Source: Planctomycetota bacterium (lineage in GTDB: Bacteria > Planctomycetota > Planctomycetia > JALXBF01). From it: a stretch of DNA of 64,000 bases. Location of the stretch: positions 1 through 64,000 of the forward strand of contig JALXBF010000049.1 in assembly GCA_026991575.1 (NCBI GenBank), written 5' to 3'. The stretch's first letter is position 1. Each line of letters begins with the position of its first letter. The translations under genes were made by a program, and so were the position numbers. Below, one piece after another: positions 34,543-43,314 of the stretch. Below the pieces are notes generated by a model. That model was not told where the DNA came from. It saw only the letters and a list, made by a program, of their open reading frames with translations, and did not search any database.

Positions 34543-35905
34543 GCCGGTCAAGCCTGCGCACCGTAGCACCGACGTTGTCCTCGACGACAACATCCTCAAC
34601 GCCCTGATCGCGACCGCCCACAAGGATCAGACGGGTCGGGCCGAGGAAGACATTGCCGCGGATGACAATGCGGCGCGATCGGTTGCGGACGCGGATCGTC
34701 GCGTCCTGTCCGGCGCCTGTGATGAAGAGGTTATTGGCAATCAGATAATCCTCTGCCCGTGGTGTCTTCGACGGATCGAATGCGGACTTGTCGATCATGA
34801 TTTCGCCATCAAGGATTCCGTGATCCTTGCGGCCGTTGCGCCGGAAGATATTGCCGACGATGACTAGGCCACTGGACTCTGGCGCCCACAGCCCTTCGCG
34901 GCCGCTGTCCTCAATCACGTTGCCGGTCAGCGTGCAGAAACGAGACCCGCGTTCGATGGTGACTCCCCGGGAGCCGTTCCCGCGGATGATGTTGTTGCTG
35001 GCAACAATGTAGCTGCTCGTCTCGACAAAGTACCCGCCCATCTTGCTTTCCAGGACCCGGTTCGCAACGAAGCGGCCGTCCACACAGCGATAGAAGTGGG
35101 TGCCATCCGAGCGGGAGCGCTCCAGCGTGCAACCGCGCACGAGGAAGTTGCGCACGAAGTAGAACGCCAAGATCCCCTGATCCTCTCGCTTGCTGCCTTC
35201 GACCGGCCCCGCGCCCGGTTGCAGGTAGTCGATGTAGACGTTGCAGCAGTCGCGGCCCACGACGTTCTCGACCCAGACATCCTCAATCATCGCCTGTGGA
35301 CCAGCTCCAAAGAGCCCGATGGCATTCCTCGACAGGGCCTCGAACACCATGTCCCGGAACCTAAGCTGTCGGCACCGACCATAGAACCGCACCCCCGCGA
35401 CGTTGACGCTATCAGGCCAGTGATCTCGTCGGCCGATGATGCGACCGCCAACGAACGTGACGTCACGGACGTCCCTCCCCACGAAGACCTGGCCATCCCG
35501 GCGAACGGTCTCGGCAACGACGAACGTGACTCCGTGGAGAAGCAGGGTCGTGTGGGAGTGGACGCGAAGCCCGGCAGGGTCGGTGATGCGGAACACGGCC
35601 TGTGGAAAGCGCAGGACAACAGGTCCGCTCTTGGCCTCATCCAGTGCCCGTTGCAGCTCCTCCTGGTATGAGACGGACCCGTCGGTCTTGAAATCCGCGG
35701 GCAGGAACGCGCGCACGTCGACCACGCGTCCCCCTGGTCGTGGGCCAGCCACAAGCGGTCTTTCCCGGCCGAGCGTTACGGCGATGGCGACCGCAAGTCC
35801 AACGGCGGTTGCGGTAGCCGTTCGCAGTGTCCTGTTGTGGATCGGTTCCGGCGCCTCGCACCGGCCACGGTCACGCTGAAGCCCGCGATCGCTTCGGTCA
35901 GCCAT
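34517..35905 (-). CDS. Exported right-handed parallel beta-helix protein
   Basis: A protein of 462 residues with a basic N-terminus and a hydrophobic segment (TATATAVGLAVAIAVTLG), a probable signal or anchor. Repeated coils of the pectate-lyase/NosD-like type follow, e.g. VFVGRDVRDVTFVGGRIIG, RFRDMVFEALSRNAIGLFG, IVASNNIIRGNGSRGVTIE and CTLTGNVIEDSGREGLWAP, spaced by about 22-24 residues. Such proteins bind or cleave polysaccharides; active-site residues cannot be assigned. The ATG at 35905 has GGAG 6 nt upstream. An upstream ATG at 35950 is possible. Confidence 0.85.
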   Translation of the reverse strand: MADRSDRGLQRDRGRCEAPEPIHNRTLRTATATAVGLAVAIAVTLGRERPLVAGPRPGGRVVDVRAFLPADFKTDGSVSYQEELQRALDEAKSGPVVLRFPQAVFRITDPAGLRVHSHTTLLLHGVTFVVAETVRRDGQVFVGRDVRDVTFVGGRIIGRRDHWPDSVNVAGVRFYGRCRQLRFRDMVFEALSRNAIGLFGAGPQAMIEDVWVENVVGRDCCNVYIDYLQPGAGPVEGSKREDQGILAFYFVRNFLVRGCTLERSRSDGTHFYRCVDGRFVANRVLESKMGGYFVETSSYIVASNNIIRGNGSRGVTIERGSRFCTLTGNVIEDSGREGLWAPESSGLVIVGNIFRRNGRKDHGILDGEIMIDKSAFDPSKTPRAEDYLIANNLFITGAGQDATIRVRNRSRRIVIRGNVFLGPTRLILVGGRDQGVEDVVVEDNVGATVRRLDRLTPGSRRE

Positions 35906-36143
35906 CCTCCGCTCCGAGTCACCCAACGCGTTACTTGCAGTCGATAGCATTCTTTGGCCCCGCACGGCGGAAACGACGGATCTTGCTGTCCAGGCGGCAA
36001 CCCTCGGAGGCCCATGGGAGCTCTCAGGGTAGTATCCCCAGTGTTCACCCACGTGTGCCCTGCCTGCTACGGTTTAGCTACCCTGTAGCTTGTGGTCCGC
36101 CGCCCGTGGGCGAGTTCCCCGCCTTGACCGGGGGTAGAAAACG

Positions 36144-37100
36144 ATGGTACCCGACGAGTACTTGTACCGAGGACTGTGTGCGCTGGCCCGTGCGCACCGG
36201 GCCGGCACGATGGCAGGCCATCTCGGGGCTGCAGTCGTTGCCGGCTACTTCTTGGCCCGCGAGTGGCTGGGCCACGATGCGGCGGTGGCTGAGGCAATCA
36301 GGCATGAGCTAGATCGGATCCGGGCCGGAGAAGAGCGGCTCTGGTTTGATCCGGCACGGACGGGCATCACGGTGGAAGAGTTGTTTGAACCGTTCGAGAA
36401 CGCCGAGATTGTCCGTAACGGCATCGCCCGCCTGACGAAGGCACTCTGGGCCAGCGTTGATCGGTTGCGTCAGTCGGGCCACAATGTGATCTTTGCCAGC
36501 CTGGCGCTGAAGGCTATCGCGCTGCGTCCTCAATTCGCGCAGGAACCTGTAGTTGCAGGTCTGGAGCGGCTGCTCGGTTTGTTTGCGTCCGCGGGTCCGG
36601 GCCGGGGCTACTACGGTCGGGAGCGCGGCTGGCAGTGGCCCCCGCGGGCCCCCCTTGCCGACGATCGCCTGGTACCGGTGTACCGGTCGCCGCGCGCCGC
36701 TGCCCGGGTCGTGCTTTCCGTGTTGGCGAATCATGCAGGTGAGCGGCGTCGGGGCTATGGCGGGCTGTTTCACTTGATCACGCATGCGCGGGCACTCCTC
36801 GATCTGGAGGAGCTAGGCGCACGGGAGCTGGCCCGTGCGGCGCTGGCCGCCCACCGTCAGCACGTCCGAGCATGGCTGGGCCTGCCGAGAGTGGACCAGG
36901 AGTTAGGTACCCTGAAACGAGCTATTGAGCTGCCCGACTCGCCAGAGTACTGGCGCAGACATCGTCAGTCGGTGCAATGGTCGGGCTGGCTAACGCATCG
37001 CCTTAAGGTGCTGTATGCCTTCCACGCTCTGTTGCCGTTAGCCCCGACCGAGCAAGCTCGCAACCGCGCCCTACAGGCGCTTGGGTACCTGCTGGCCTGA
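36144..37100 (+). CDS. Protein of unknown function, all-helical
   Basis: A soluble, almost entirely helical protein of 318 residues with no signal peptide or catalytic motif I recognise. It is rich in His and Arg, with segments such as LTKALWASVDRLRQSGHNVIFASLALKA and SVQWSGWLTHRLKVLYAFHALLP. It may be a planctomycete-specific family. The ATG at 36144 follows a GGGGGTAG sequence and lies in a 238-bp divergent spacer with the beta-helix gene. Confidence 0.65.
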   Translation: MVPDEYLYRGLCALARAHRAGTMAGHLGAAVVAGYFLAREWLGHDAAVAEAIRHELDRIRAGEERLWFDPARTGITVEELFEPFENAEIVRNGIARLTKALWASVDRLRQSGHNVIFASLALKAIALRPQFAQEPVVAGLERLLGLFASAGPGRGYYGRERGWQWPPRAPLADDRLVPVYRSPRAAARVVLSVLANHAGERRRGYGGLFHLITHARALLDLEELGARELARAALAAHRQHVRAWLGLPRVDQELGTLKRAIELPDSPEYWRRHRQSVQWSGWLTHRLKVLYAFHALLPLAPTEQARNRALQALGYLLA

Positions 37101-37362
37101 GTGCCCACCGTGCACCGACTCCGGCCCCGCTGTGGGCACCCCTGAACTGTTCTCGGAGGGCGGAAGCCGAGACCGGTACGCCGCTGCGGCTGAGCCCGGC
37201 GATTCTGCGTCTGTCGCTTCGCAGTGGCTTATCTGTGCTTACCAAAGGGCATGCTGCCCAAGAGGCTGGTAGCTGATACAGTGGACATAATGGGCGTATC
37301 CACGTCGTGCACCGGTGGCCGCTGCGGCAGCGGTTGGGCATTTGGCGTCGGAGAGCTGGGTA

Positions 37363-37632
37363 ATGATTGCGGAGAAGGCAACCAGAGCGAGTATTGGCGT
37401 AGGCATCGGGGTGGTTCTGAACGTGATCGGTTTCCTGCTTTTGAGCGCCGCAGACCCCGTTCGTCTCCTTGGGCCCATCGTGATCGTGCTTAGCATCGTG
37501 GCTCTCGTCTGGGGCTGCGCGAACTATGCCGAAGCAAAGGGATATACCAAGTGGCTTGGCGCACTTGGAGTGGCAGGCCTGCTCGGTCTTGTGGTTCTTG
37601 CCCTTTTGCCCGACCGCCACAGCCAGGCCTAG
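37363..37632 (+). CDS. Small membrane protein
   Basis: A protein of 89 residues with three predicted transmembrane helices: IGVGIGVVLNVIGFLLLSAA, LLGPIVIVLSIVALVWGCA and WLGALGVAGLLGLVVLALL, with a short polar loop NYAEAKGYTKW. The ATG at 37363 has GGAG 8 nt upstream. No function is known. Confidence 0.75.
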   Translation: MIAEKATRASIGVGIGVVLNVIGFLLLSAADPVRLLGPIVIVLSIVALVWGCANYAEAKGYTKWLGALGVAGLLGLVVLALLPDRHSQA

Positions 37633-37969
37633 CATACGGTTTCAGGACCGAGACGGCAGGCAACGGCGAGCCAGCAGGTGCCAAACGGCCCGCCGGGAAG
37701 CATAACCTCCGGCTTCAACCTTCACCTGCGTCGCGGCCTTGAGGATCACGGGGTAGCGGGATGCAGCCAAGCTGGCGGAACTCGCCGGGGGACGTGAAGC
37801 TGCCGCGGCTGGCAGGACGTCCACATCCGCGACGGGTAGCGAGGTGCGGTCGCGGCCCCGTTGTGCGCGCGAGATGGGCCCTGCGGGGCCAGGTAGGCAG
37901 TTGGCACCGTTGCCCAAGCCGCTGGAGTGGGTCTGGTCTGCGGCGCCCGGCGGCGAAACGGCTAGCCAG
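37633..37969. other. Intergenic region, no feature recognised
   Basis: The interval between the small membrane protein and tRNA-Lys, which converge, is GC-rich. Open frames exist on both strands but have no domain, signal peptide or ribosome binding site. Confidence 0.5.
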
Positions 37970-38042
37970 TGGGGGCGCAGGGAGTCGAACCCTGGACCCT
38001 CGCATTAAAAGTGCGATGCTCTACCAGCTGAGCTACACCCCC
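37970..38042 (-). tRNA. tRNA-Lys(TTT)
   Basis: A cloverleaf on the minus strand: acceptor GGGGGTG with CGCCCCC (one G-T pair), D arm TAGCTCAGCTGGTAGAG, anticodon stem TCGCA/TGCGA around CTTTTAA (anticodon TTT), and T arm CCAGGGTTCGACTCCCTG. The discriminator is A and CCA is not encoded. Confidence 0.96.
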
Positions 38043-38069
38043 AGACGGGCCGGTAGCCCGAGTCGCCGA

Positions 38070-38098
38070 ATTTTAGCCACGCCACCAATGCCGGGCAA
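38070..38098 (-). promoter_or_regulatory. Sigma70-type promoter of tRNA-Lys
   Basis: On the minus strand TTGCCC (38098-38093) and TAAAAT (38075-38070) are 17 bp apart. The -10 box ends 27 bp before the mature tRNA. Confidence 0.65.
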
Positions 38099-38302
38099 TC
38101 TCACCAACCGCCCCGCGCCCGCTGCAGGCTCGCTCCCCTGGCCTGACGGCCCGCAGGCGAGGGCGGACGTTGCGGCCGTCCCAGCGGGATGTTGATCCCA
38201 AGGGGGCCGGCCCGGCGGGGGATGGAAACATGGACCCATGCAGCCGCTTGCACGGCCAGTGCGCGAACCGGTCCATTCCTGGCAGCTTATCGGCTGGATG
38301 TG

Positions 38303-39565
38303 CTACGGGGTGGACCGCTGCGCAGCGGTCGTGGCTGGGGCTCCCGCTGGCTTGTCGTCGCCACGCTCCTGAGCCACCTTCCGAGCACACAACGGGCAGT
38401 AGAGCTCCACGCGATTCCGGCCTTTCCGCTTGGCGCGATACAGTGCCTCGTCGGCCTTGGCCAGCAGTTCGCTGGGTGTGCTGGCGTCTTGCGGGAAAGT
38501 GGCAATGCCGCAGCTGACGGTCACGCGGCCATCCTCGCCGAACAGCGCATGCAGCGAGTACTCTTCAATCGCCCCTCGCAGTCGCTCGGCAAATGCGTAC
38601 GTTTCCAGCTCGGCGTCGACGACATGCTCATCGGCCTGTCCCGAGCGCTTCCGGCGCGGCATGATCACGGCAAACTCCTCTCCACCCAGGCGACAGAGAA
38701 TGTCTTCGGCACGGAAGTGCTGCCGCATCAGCTCAGCCAACAGTTTGAGCACATCGTCGCCAGTGGGATGTCCGTAGCGATCGTTGATCCGCTTGAAGTG
38801 ATCCACGTCGACCAGCAGCAGACTCACGGGGAACCGTTCCGCTCGGGCGAGGACCAAGTAGTAGTTTAGCGCCTGTTGCAGGAATCTGCGGTTGAAGAAC
38901 CCGGTTAGCGGATCGGTGTATGAGAGACGCAGCAAGTTGTAGGAACGCCACGCCTCAGCCAGAATCGGCTCGGTTTCGGCCAGCGCACGCTGGGCTCTGC
39001 GGATATCGTCCGCACTCAGCGTGCGGCCCTGGTCGACGTCTGTGATATTGATCACCCCGATTGCCTTCCGGTCCGGACCACGGACCGGCAGGCTGATGAA
39101 CCCTTTGCTGCGGTACCGGTTCGGTCGCGCAACCGGCAAACGGACACGCGACACGTCGGGCACCAGCAGCGGTACGCCCCGACTGTAAACCCAGCCCACG
39201 ACACCCTCACGCGCGTCAACCCGCCGGGCCCGCCGGGCGATCTCCTCGGGCAATCCGGCGTAGGCAACCAGCGCCAGTCCGCGGTCAGCGTCGGCAACGA
39301 ACAACGAGCAGCGACCGGCGTGAACCTCATCCAGGATGTGCTCCACCATGAAATGTGACGCGGCTTCGATGTCGTGACTGAGTTGTGCAACGAGTTGGCC
39401 GAACTGAAGTAGTGGTCGGTTGTCGGAGCGTAGCATGGCCAGCGCGCGGCGCACGGCCTCGGTGGTGTGAGCGGACGGGCACCCCAACAGTTGGCGGAGC
39501 GGATCCGGCACAGAGGTCATCACAAGCCCTGCTCGGGCTGCCCCGTCTAGCGTTGTACCGTCCAT
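38303..39565 (-). CDS. GAF-GGDEF diguanylate cyclase
   Basis: A protein of 420 residues. A GAF domain (about 65-200, with ASHFMVEHILDEVHAGRCSLFVAD and GFISLPVRGPDRKAIGVINI) is followed by a GGDEF domain (DPLTGFFNRRFLQQAL, LLLVDVDHFKRINDRYGHPTGD). The active-site motif is GGEEF, a functional variant, and RAED five residues before it fits the product-inhibition I-site. It makes the second messenger cyclic di-GMP. A CPLC pair lies near the C-terminus. There is no transmembrane helix, so it is cytoplasmic and senses through GAF. Confidence 0.95.
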   Translation of the reverse strand: MDGTTLDGAARAGLVMTSVPDPLRQLLGCPSAHTTEAVRRALAMLRSDNRPLLQFGQLVAQLSHDIEAASHFMVEHILDEVHAGRCSLFVADADRGLALVAYAGLPEEIARRARRVDAREGVVGWVYSRGVPLLVPDVSRVRLPVARPNRYRSKGFISLPVRGPDRKAIGVINITDVDQGRTLSADDIRRAQRALAETEPILAEAWRSYNLLRLSYTDPLTGFFNRRFLQQALNYYLVLARAERFPVSLLLVDVDHFKRINDRYGHPTGDDVLKLLAELMRQHFRAEDILCRLGGEEFAVIMPRRKRSGQADEHVVDAELETYAFAERLRGAIEEYSLHALFGEDGRVTVSCGIATFPQDASTPSELLAKADEALYRAKRKGRNRVELYCPLCARKVAQERGDDKPAGAPATTAAQRSTP

Positions 39566-39844
39566 CGTCGGTGATACCCCCGCTGTGTCGTTCGGACTTG
39601 ACCGCCAGAACGGCGACCGATGGGACCAGTTCCGTATGCGGCGGCCCGGCTTGCTCTAGCCCCGGTCGCGGGGCAACCATAGCCCGCCGCCACTGGGTAC
39701 CATGTGAGCCGAGCAAGACACTCGGGAACAGCCGCCGCCGACCCCGCCCCGGCAAGCGGCCGCGACGACAACCGCAACAACCTTGATGGGTTCGGTCAAA
39801 TATAGCTTGCGCACCGGCGTGCACCGGCTCCAGGGGGGTTAACG

Positions 39845-41080
39845 ATGACATCAGGATCGGCATATACGGAACAGGTAGAGCTGCACGGCCACATTATCGA
39901 TTCGCTTCTGCTGCCCAAGGTGCTCGACATCGTGCTGGAACAGGGCGGCGACTTCGAGCTGCTGGAGGTACGCATTGGTCGCCGGCGGCAGGACCCGAGC
40001 TATGCCCGCATCGAAATCCGGGCCGATTCGGCGGATCGGCTGCGGGCGATCCTGCAGCAGATTAGCCTCCACGGCGCGGTCCCGATCGAGCAACACGACT
40101 GCACCGTGGTGGCTGCTGACCAGGACGGCGTCTATCCGGATGGGTTCTACAGCACGACGAACCAGCCGACGGAGGTGCGGATCGATGGTGAGTGGATTCG
40201 CGTCGCCGATCAGGAGATGGACTGCGGCATTGCTGTCGACCCGGTTCGACGTACGGCCCGCTGCGTGCCCATGGCTCACGTGCGCCGCGGTCAACTGTTC
40301 GTGGTCGGCCACCGTGGTGTCCGGGTGGTTCCCGTGGCGCGCGACCGCCAGGTGGGCCATGGTGAGTTCCGGTTCATGGCAAGCGATGTATCGATCGAAA
40401 AGCCGAAACGCAGCCTGATCGAGCGCATTGCTCACGCAATCCGCGCCGCGCGCGCCTCTGGCAAGAAGATCGTCCTCGTCGGCGGCCCGGCCATCGTGCA
40501 CACCGGCTCGGTCGGACATGTCTGCCGGCTGATTCGCGCCGGCTGGGTGGACGTGCTCTTTGCGGGCAACGCTTTGGCGGCCCATGACATCGAGTACGCC
40601 CTGTACGGCACCAGTCTGGGCGTTTACCTGGACCGTGGCGAGCCGGCTCACCATGGCCACGAGCATCACCTGCGTGCGATCAACACCATACGCCGCTGCG
40701 GCAGTATTCGCGCTGCCGTGGAACAGGGGGTGCTGTCTGCCGGCATCTTCTACGAATGTGTGCGGCACGATGTGCCGTTTGTACTGGCTGGTTCGATTCG
40801 CGACGACGGCCCCCTGCCCGATGTCATCACGGACGCCCTGGTAGCGCAGGACCGCATGCGGGAGCACCTGCGCGGCGCAGGCGTCGCACTCATGATTGCG
40901 ACCGTGCTCCACGCAATCGCCACGGGCAACCTCCTGCCTGCCTGGGTCACGACCGTCTATGTCGACATCAACCCGGCTGCCGTCACGAAACTCATCGATC
41001 GGGGCACGGTCCAGGGAATCGGGATTGTGACCGACGTGGAGGCATTCCTGCGGCAGCTGTGTGATCTGTTGCCGGCATGA
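39845..41080 (+). CDS. LOR/SDH-type protein (TIGR00300), archaeal-type ornithine cyclodeaminase
   Basis: A protein of 411 residues starting with the LOR/SDH conserved N-terminus (VELHGHIIDSLLLPKVLDIV, FELLEVRIGRRRQDPSYARIEI). It continues with a Rossmann-like half (KIVLVGGPAIVHTGSVGHVCRLI, VDVLFAGNALAAHDIEYALYGTSLGV) and ends with PAWVTTVYVDINPAAVTKLIDRGT. This domain is the C-terminal half of cyanobacterial AgrE, where it converts ornithine to proline; archaeal homologues are ornithine cyclodeaminases. The arginine dihydrolase-like partner domain is encoded 4.8 kb downstream on the same strand. The ATG at 39845 follows GGGGGG. Confidence 0.9.
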   Translation: MTSGSAYTEQVELHGHIIDSLLLPKVLDIVLEQGGDFELLEVRIGRRRQDPSYARIEIRADSADRLRAILQQISLHGAVPIEQHDCTVVAADQDGVYPDGFYSTTNQPTEVRIDGEWIRVADQEMDCGIAVDPVRRTARCVPMAHVRRGQLFVVGHRGVRVVPVARDRQVGHGEFRFMASDVSIEKPKRSLIERIAHAIRAARASGKKIVLVGGPAIVHTGSVGHVCRLIRAGWVDVLFAGNALAAHDIEYALYGTSLGVYLDRGEPAHHGHEHHLRAINTIRRCGSIRAAVEQGVLSAGIFYECVRHDVPFVLAGSIRDDGPLPDVITDALVAQDRMREHLRGAGVALMIATVLHAIATGNLLPAWVTTVYVDINPAAVTKLIDRGTVQGIGIVTDVEAFLRQLCDLLPA

Positions 41081-41301
41081 GCCCTGGCCGGCGGGCCCGT
41101 CCGCGGGAAGCAACGGCCAGCCGTGATCAAAGCGGTCACGCTCCAGGACAACAACGACGTCGGCCAAGCGCCGCGGCTGCAGGCCGTCTCCGCCGGCGGT
41201 CCTTCAGCATGCGCTGCGGTTTCCTGCATACGATGCCGGTGCACCGTCTCCGGCCAGCCTGACTCGATCGCTCACCACTCGGTGGCAGCGGACGCGGTGC
41301 G

Positions 41302-41331
41302 TTGACACGCTGCGCAGCGGGCCGTTAGAAT
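41302..41331 (+). promoter_or_regulatory. Strong sigma70-type promoter
   Basis: A consensus TTGACA at 41302-41307 and TAGAAT at 41326-41331 are separated by 18 bp, about 50 bp before the GNAT start. The 41081-41301 part of this interval contains no gene I can support. The promoter likely drives the GNAT and M16 genes. Confidence 0.75.
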
Positions 41332-41380
41332 CTGCCGCGAAGCCGAGCTAGTTTGCCGCAACAGCCATTGTCGGATCACG

Positions 41381-41935
41381 ATGGTGACCGCGACCTTCCG
41401 ACGCTATCGCATGGCGCGCGCGCTGGAGCCCTTGCCCCACTTCCCGCTTCCAGCCGGCTTCCTATGGGTCGCCTGGGAACCCGATCTGCTCGCCGTACAC
41501 GCCGACACACTCTATCGCTGTTTTGCCGGCGAGCTCGACTCGCTTGTGTTCCCGTCGTTGGGGACTCCGGAAGGTTGCCGCCGTATCATGCATGACATCG
41601 TGGGCCGATCGGGATTCTTGCCGCAGGCCACCTGGCTGGTCGTCACGGCCGACAGCCAGGAGCCATGCGGCACGATCCAGGGCGTGCGCGTGGGGGACAC
41701 GCTGGGCGCGGTCCAGAACCTAGGCGTCGTGCCCGCGTATCGCCGTCGCGGCCTTGGCAAGGCACTGCTGGCACGGGCCATGGAAGGTTTCCGGGACGCC
41801 GGGCTTAGCGAGGTCTACCTGGAGGTGACCGCTGACAACACGCCCGCTATTCGGCTCTACGAGCAGCTCGGCTTCAGTGTCGTCAGGATCCTACAAACCA
41901 TCCGCCGAACCCTGGACGTGGAACCGGAACGCTAA
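41381..41935 (+). CDS. GNAT family N-acetyltransferase
   Basis: A protein of 184 residues. The acetyl-CoA-binding motif A reads LGVVPAYRRRGLGKALLARAM (R-x-x-G-x-G loop, about 115-135), followed by VYLEVTADNTPAIRLYEQLGF, the usual motif B. The substrate is unknown. The first 30 residues are non-conserved. It shares an operon with the M16 peptidase pair. Confidence 0.9.
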   Translation: MVTATFRRYRMARALEPLPHFPLPAGFLWVAWEPDLLAVHADTLYRCFAGELDSLVFPSLGTPEGCRRIMHDIVGRSGFLPQATWLVVTADSQEPCGTIQGVRVGDTLGAVQNLGVVPAYRRRGLGKALLARAMEGFRDAGLSEVYLEVTADNTPAIRLYEQLGFSVVRILQTIRRTLDVEPER

Positions 41936-41966
41936 CCACACTCCGCTCGTTTCGGGAGCCGAAAGG

Positions 41967-43238
41967 GTGGCAACGGAAACGCGACCGCTCTTGATCCACC
42001 ATCTGGACAACGGTCTGACGCTGGTTGCCGAGCCGATGCCGGCAGTCCGGTCTGCCGCGTTCTGGCTGCTGCTGCCCGCTGGCAGCGGCTACGATCCGGA
42101 GGGCCGTTATGGCGCGGCGCACATGACTGCGGACCTGATTTTCCGCGGTGCCGGGGCACGCGATACACGCCAGATCGTTGCCGACCTGGACCGTCTCGGC
42201 GTAGCGCGGAGCACGGCCGTTGACACAGAGTTCACCAGCCTGGCGGCAGCCACGTTAGCAACGAATCTGCCGGAGACGTTGTCCATCTATGCGGACATCG
42301 TGCAACGACCCCATCTGCCGGAGAACGAGGTCGAAGCCGTCCGGCAGGCCTTGCTCCAGGAGCTACAGGCGCAGGAAGAAGACCCCCGCAGTAAGCTCTT
42401 CAACGAGCTGCGGCTGCGTCACTGGCCCAAGCCCTACGCGTTTCCCCCTACAGGCACCTTGCAGACCGTGCCCGAGATCTCCTACCGGGACCTGCGCTCC
42501 CACTGGGAACGACGGTACACACCTGCGGGGGGAGTATTGGCCGTGGCCGGCCAGTTCGATTGGGACCGGCTGCGCCGCGTGGTCGAGGAACTCTTCGGTT
42601 CATGGCGCGGCCCTGAGCCCGCCCCACTGCCGATCCAGGCACGCGGCGACCGCGTAGCCCACATCGAGCTCCAGACGGCGCAGACGCACATCGGCCTCGG
42701 CTGCGATTCGGTCCCGTATCGCGATCCCGAGTTCCTGACGCTACGAGCCGTGCTCTCGGTGCTGTCGGACGGCAGCAGCAGTCGGCTGTTCACCGAGCTG
42801 CGTGAGAAGCGCGGGCTCTGTTACGCCGTGTCAGCCACGTACGTCGGCTTCCGTGACATGGGTGGTATCGTCTGCTACGTGGGCACGACGCCCGAGCAAG
42901 CGGACGTGGCGCTGGAATTGCTACTCAGTGAGCTGGAACGTGTCGGCAGAGAGATCGAACCGCGGGAGCTGGAACGCGCCAAGATCGGCCTACGCTCCGG
43001 GTTGATCATAAGCTTGGAGTCGACGAGGGGGCGGGCAAGCTTCCTGGCGCGGGACTGGTTCTACATGGGTCGAGTGCGTAGCGTTGAGGAAATCCTAACG
43101 ACAACCGAACAGCTAACCGTTGACGACCTGCTCGACTTCCTTAAGCGGCATCCGTTCACGAACCACACCGTTGTGACGATCGGCCCGAAACAGCCCAGGC
43201 TGCCCGCCGCTCTGGCATCCCCGCCACCGGACGGCTAG
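41967..43238 (+). CDS. M16 family peptidase-like protein, catalytically inactive subunit
   Basis: A 423-residue pitrilysin-like protein. The fold is clear (LDNGLTLVAEPMP, FTSLAAATLATNLPETLSIYADI, LFTELREKRGLCYAVSATYVG), but the zinc-binding HxxEH is replaced by HMTAD in RYGAAHMTADLIFRG, so it should not hydrolyse. In bacterial heterodimeric M16 proteases such a subunit pairs with an active one, here the next gene. The GTG at 41967 has GGAG 9 nt upstream. It starts 31 bp after the GNAT stop. Confidence 0.88.
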   Translation: MATETRPLLIHHLDNGLTLVAEPMPAVRSAAFWLLLPAGSGYDPEGRYGAAHMTADLIFRGAGARDTRQIVADLDRLGVARSTAVDTEFTSLAAATLATNLPETLSIYADIVQRPHLPENEVEAVRQALLQELQAQEEDPRSKLFNELRLRHWPKPYAFPPTGTLQTVPEISYRDLRSHWERRYTPAGGVLAVAGQFDWDRLRRVVEELFGSWRGPEPAPLPIQARGDRVAHIELQTAQTHIGLGCDSVPYRDPEFLTLRAVLSVLSDGSSSRLFTELREKRGLCYAVSATYVGFRDMGGIVCYVGTTPEQADVALELLLSELERVGREIEPRELERAKIGLRSGLIISLESTRGRASFLARDWFYMGRVRSVEEILTTTEQLTVDDLLDFLKRHPFTNHTVVTIGPKQPRLPAALASPPPDG

Positions 43239-43314
43239 CCGATTGTAGCTCAGGGGCCGTGCATTCCAAGAGACCCGACTCCGCGACTCACAGCAGCACG
43301 AAGCGAGGACCACG

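Noticed and set aside
37761-38195. Plus-strand open frame over tRNA-Lys with the pattern GAGSRTLDPRIKSAM
   Set aside because: Antisense of tRNA-Lys, a typical spurious protein.
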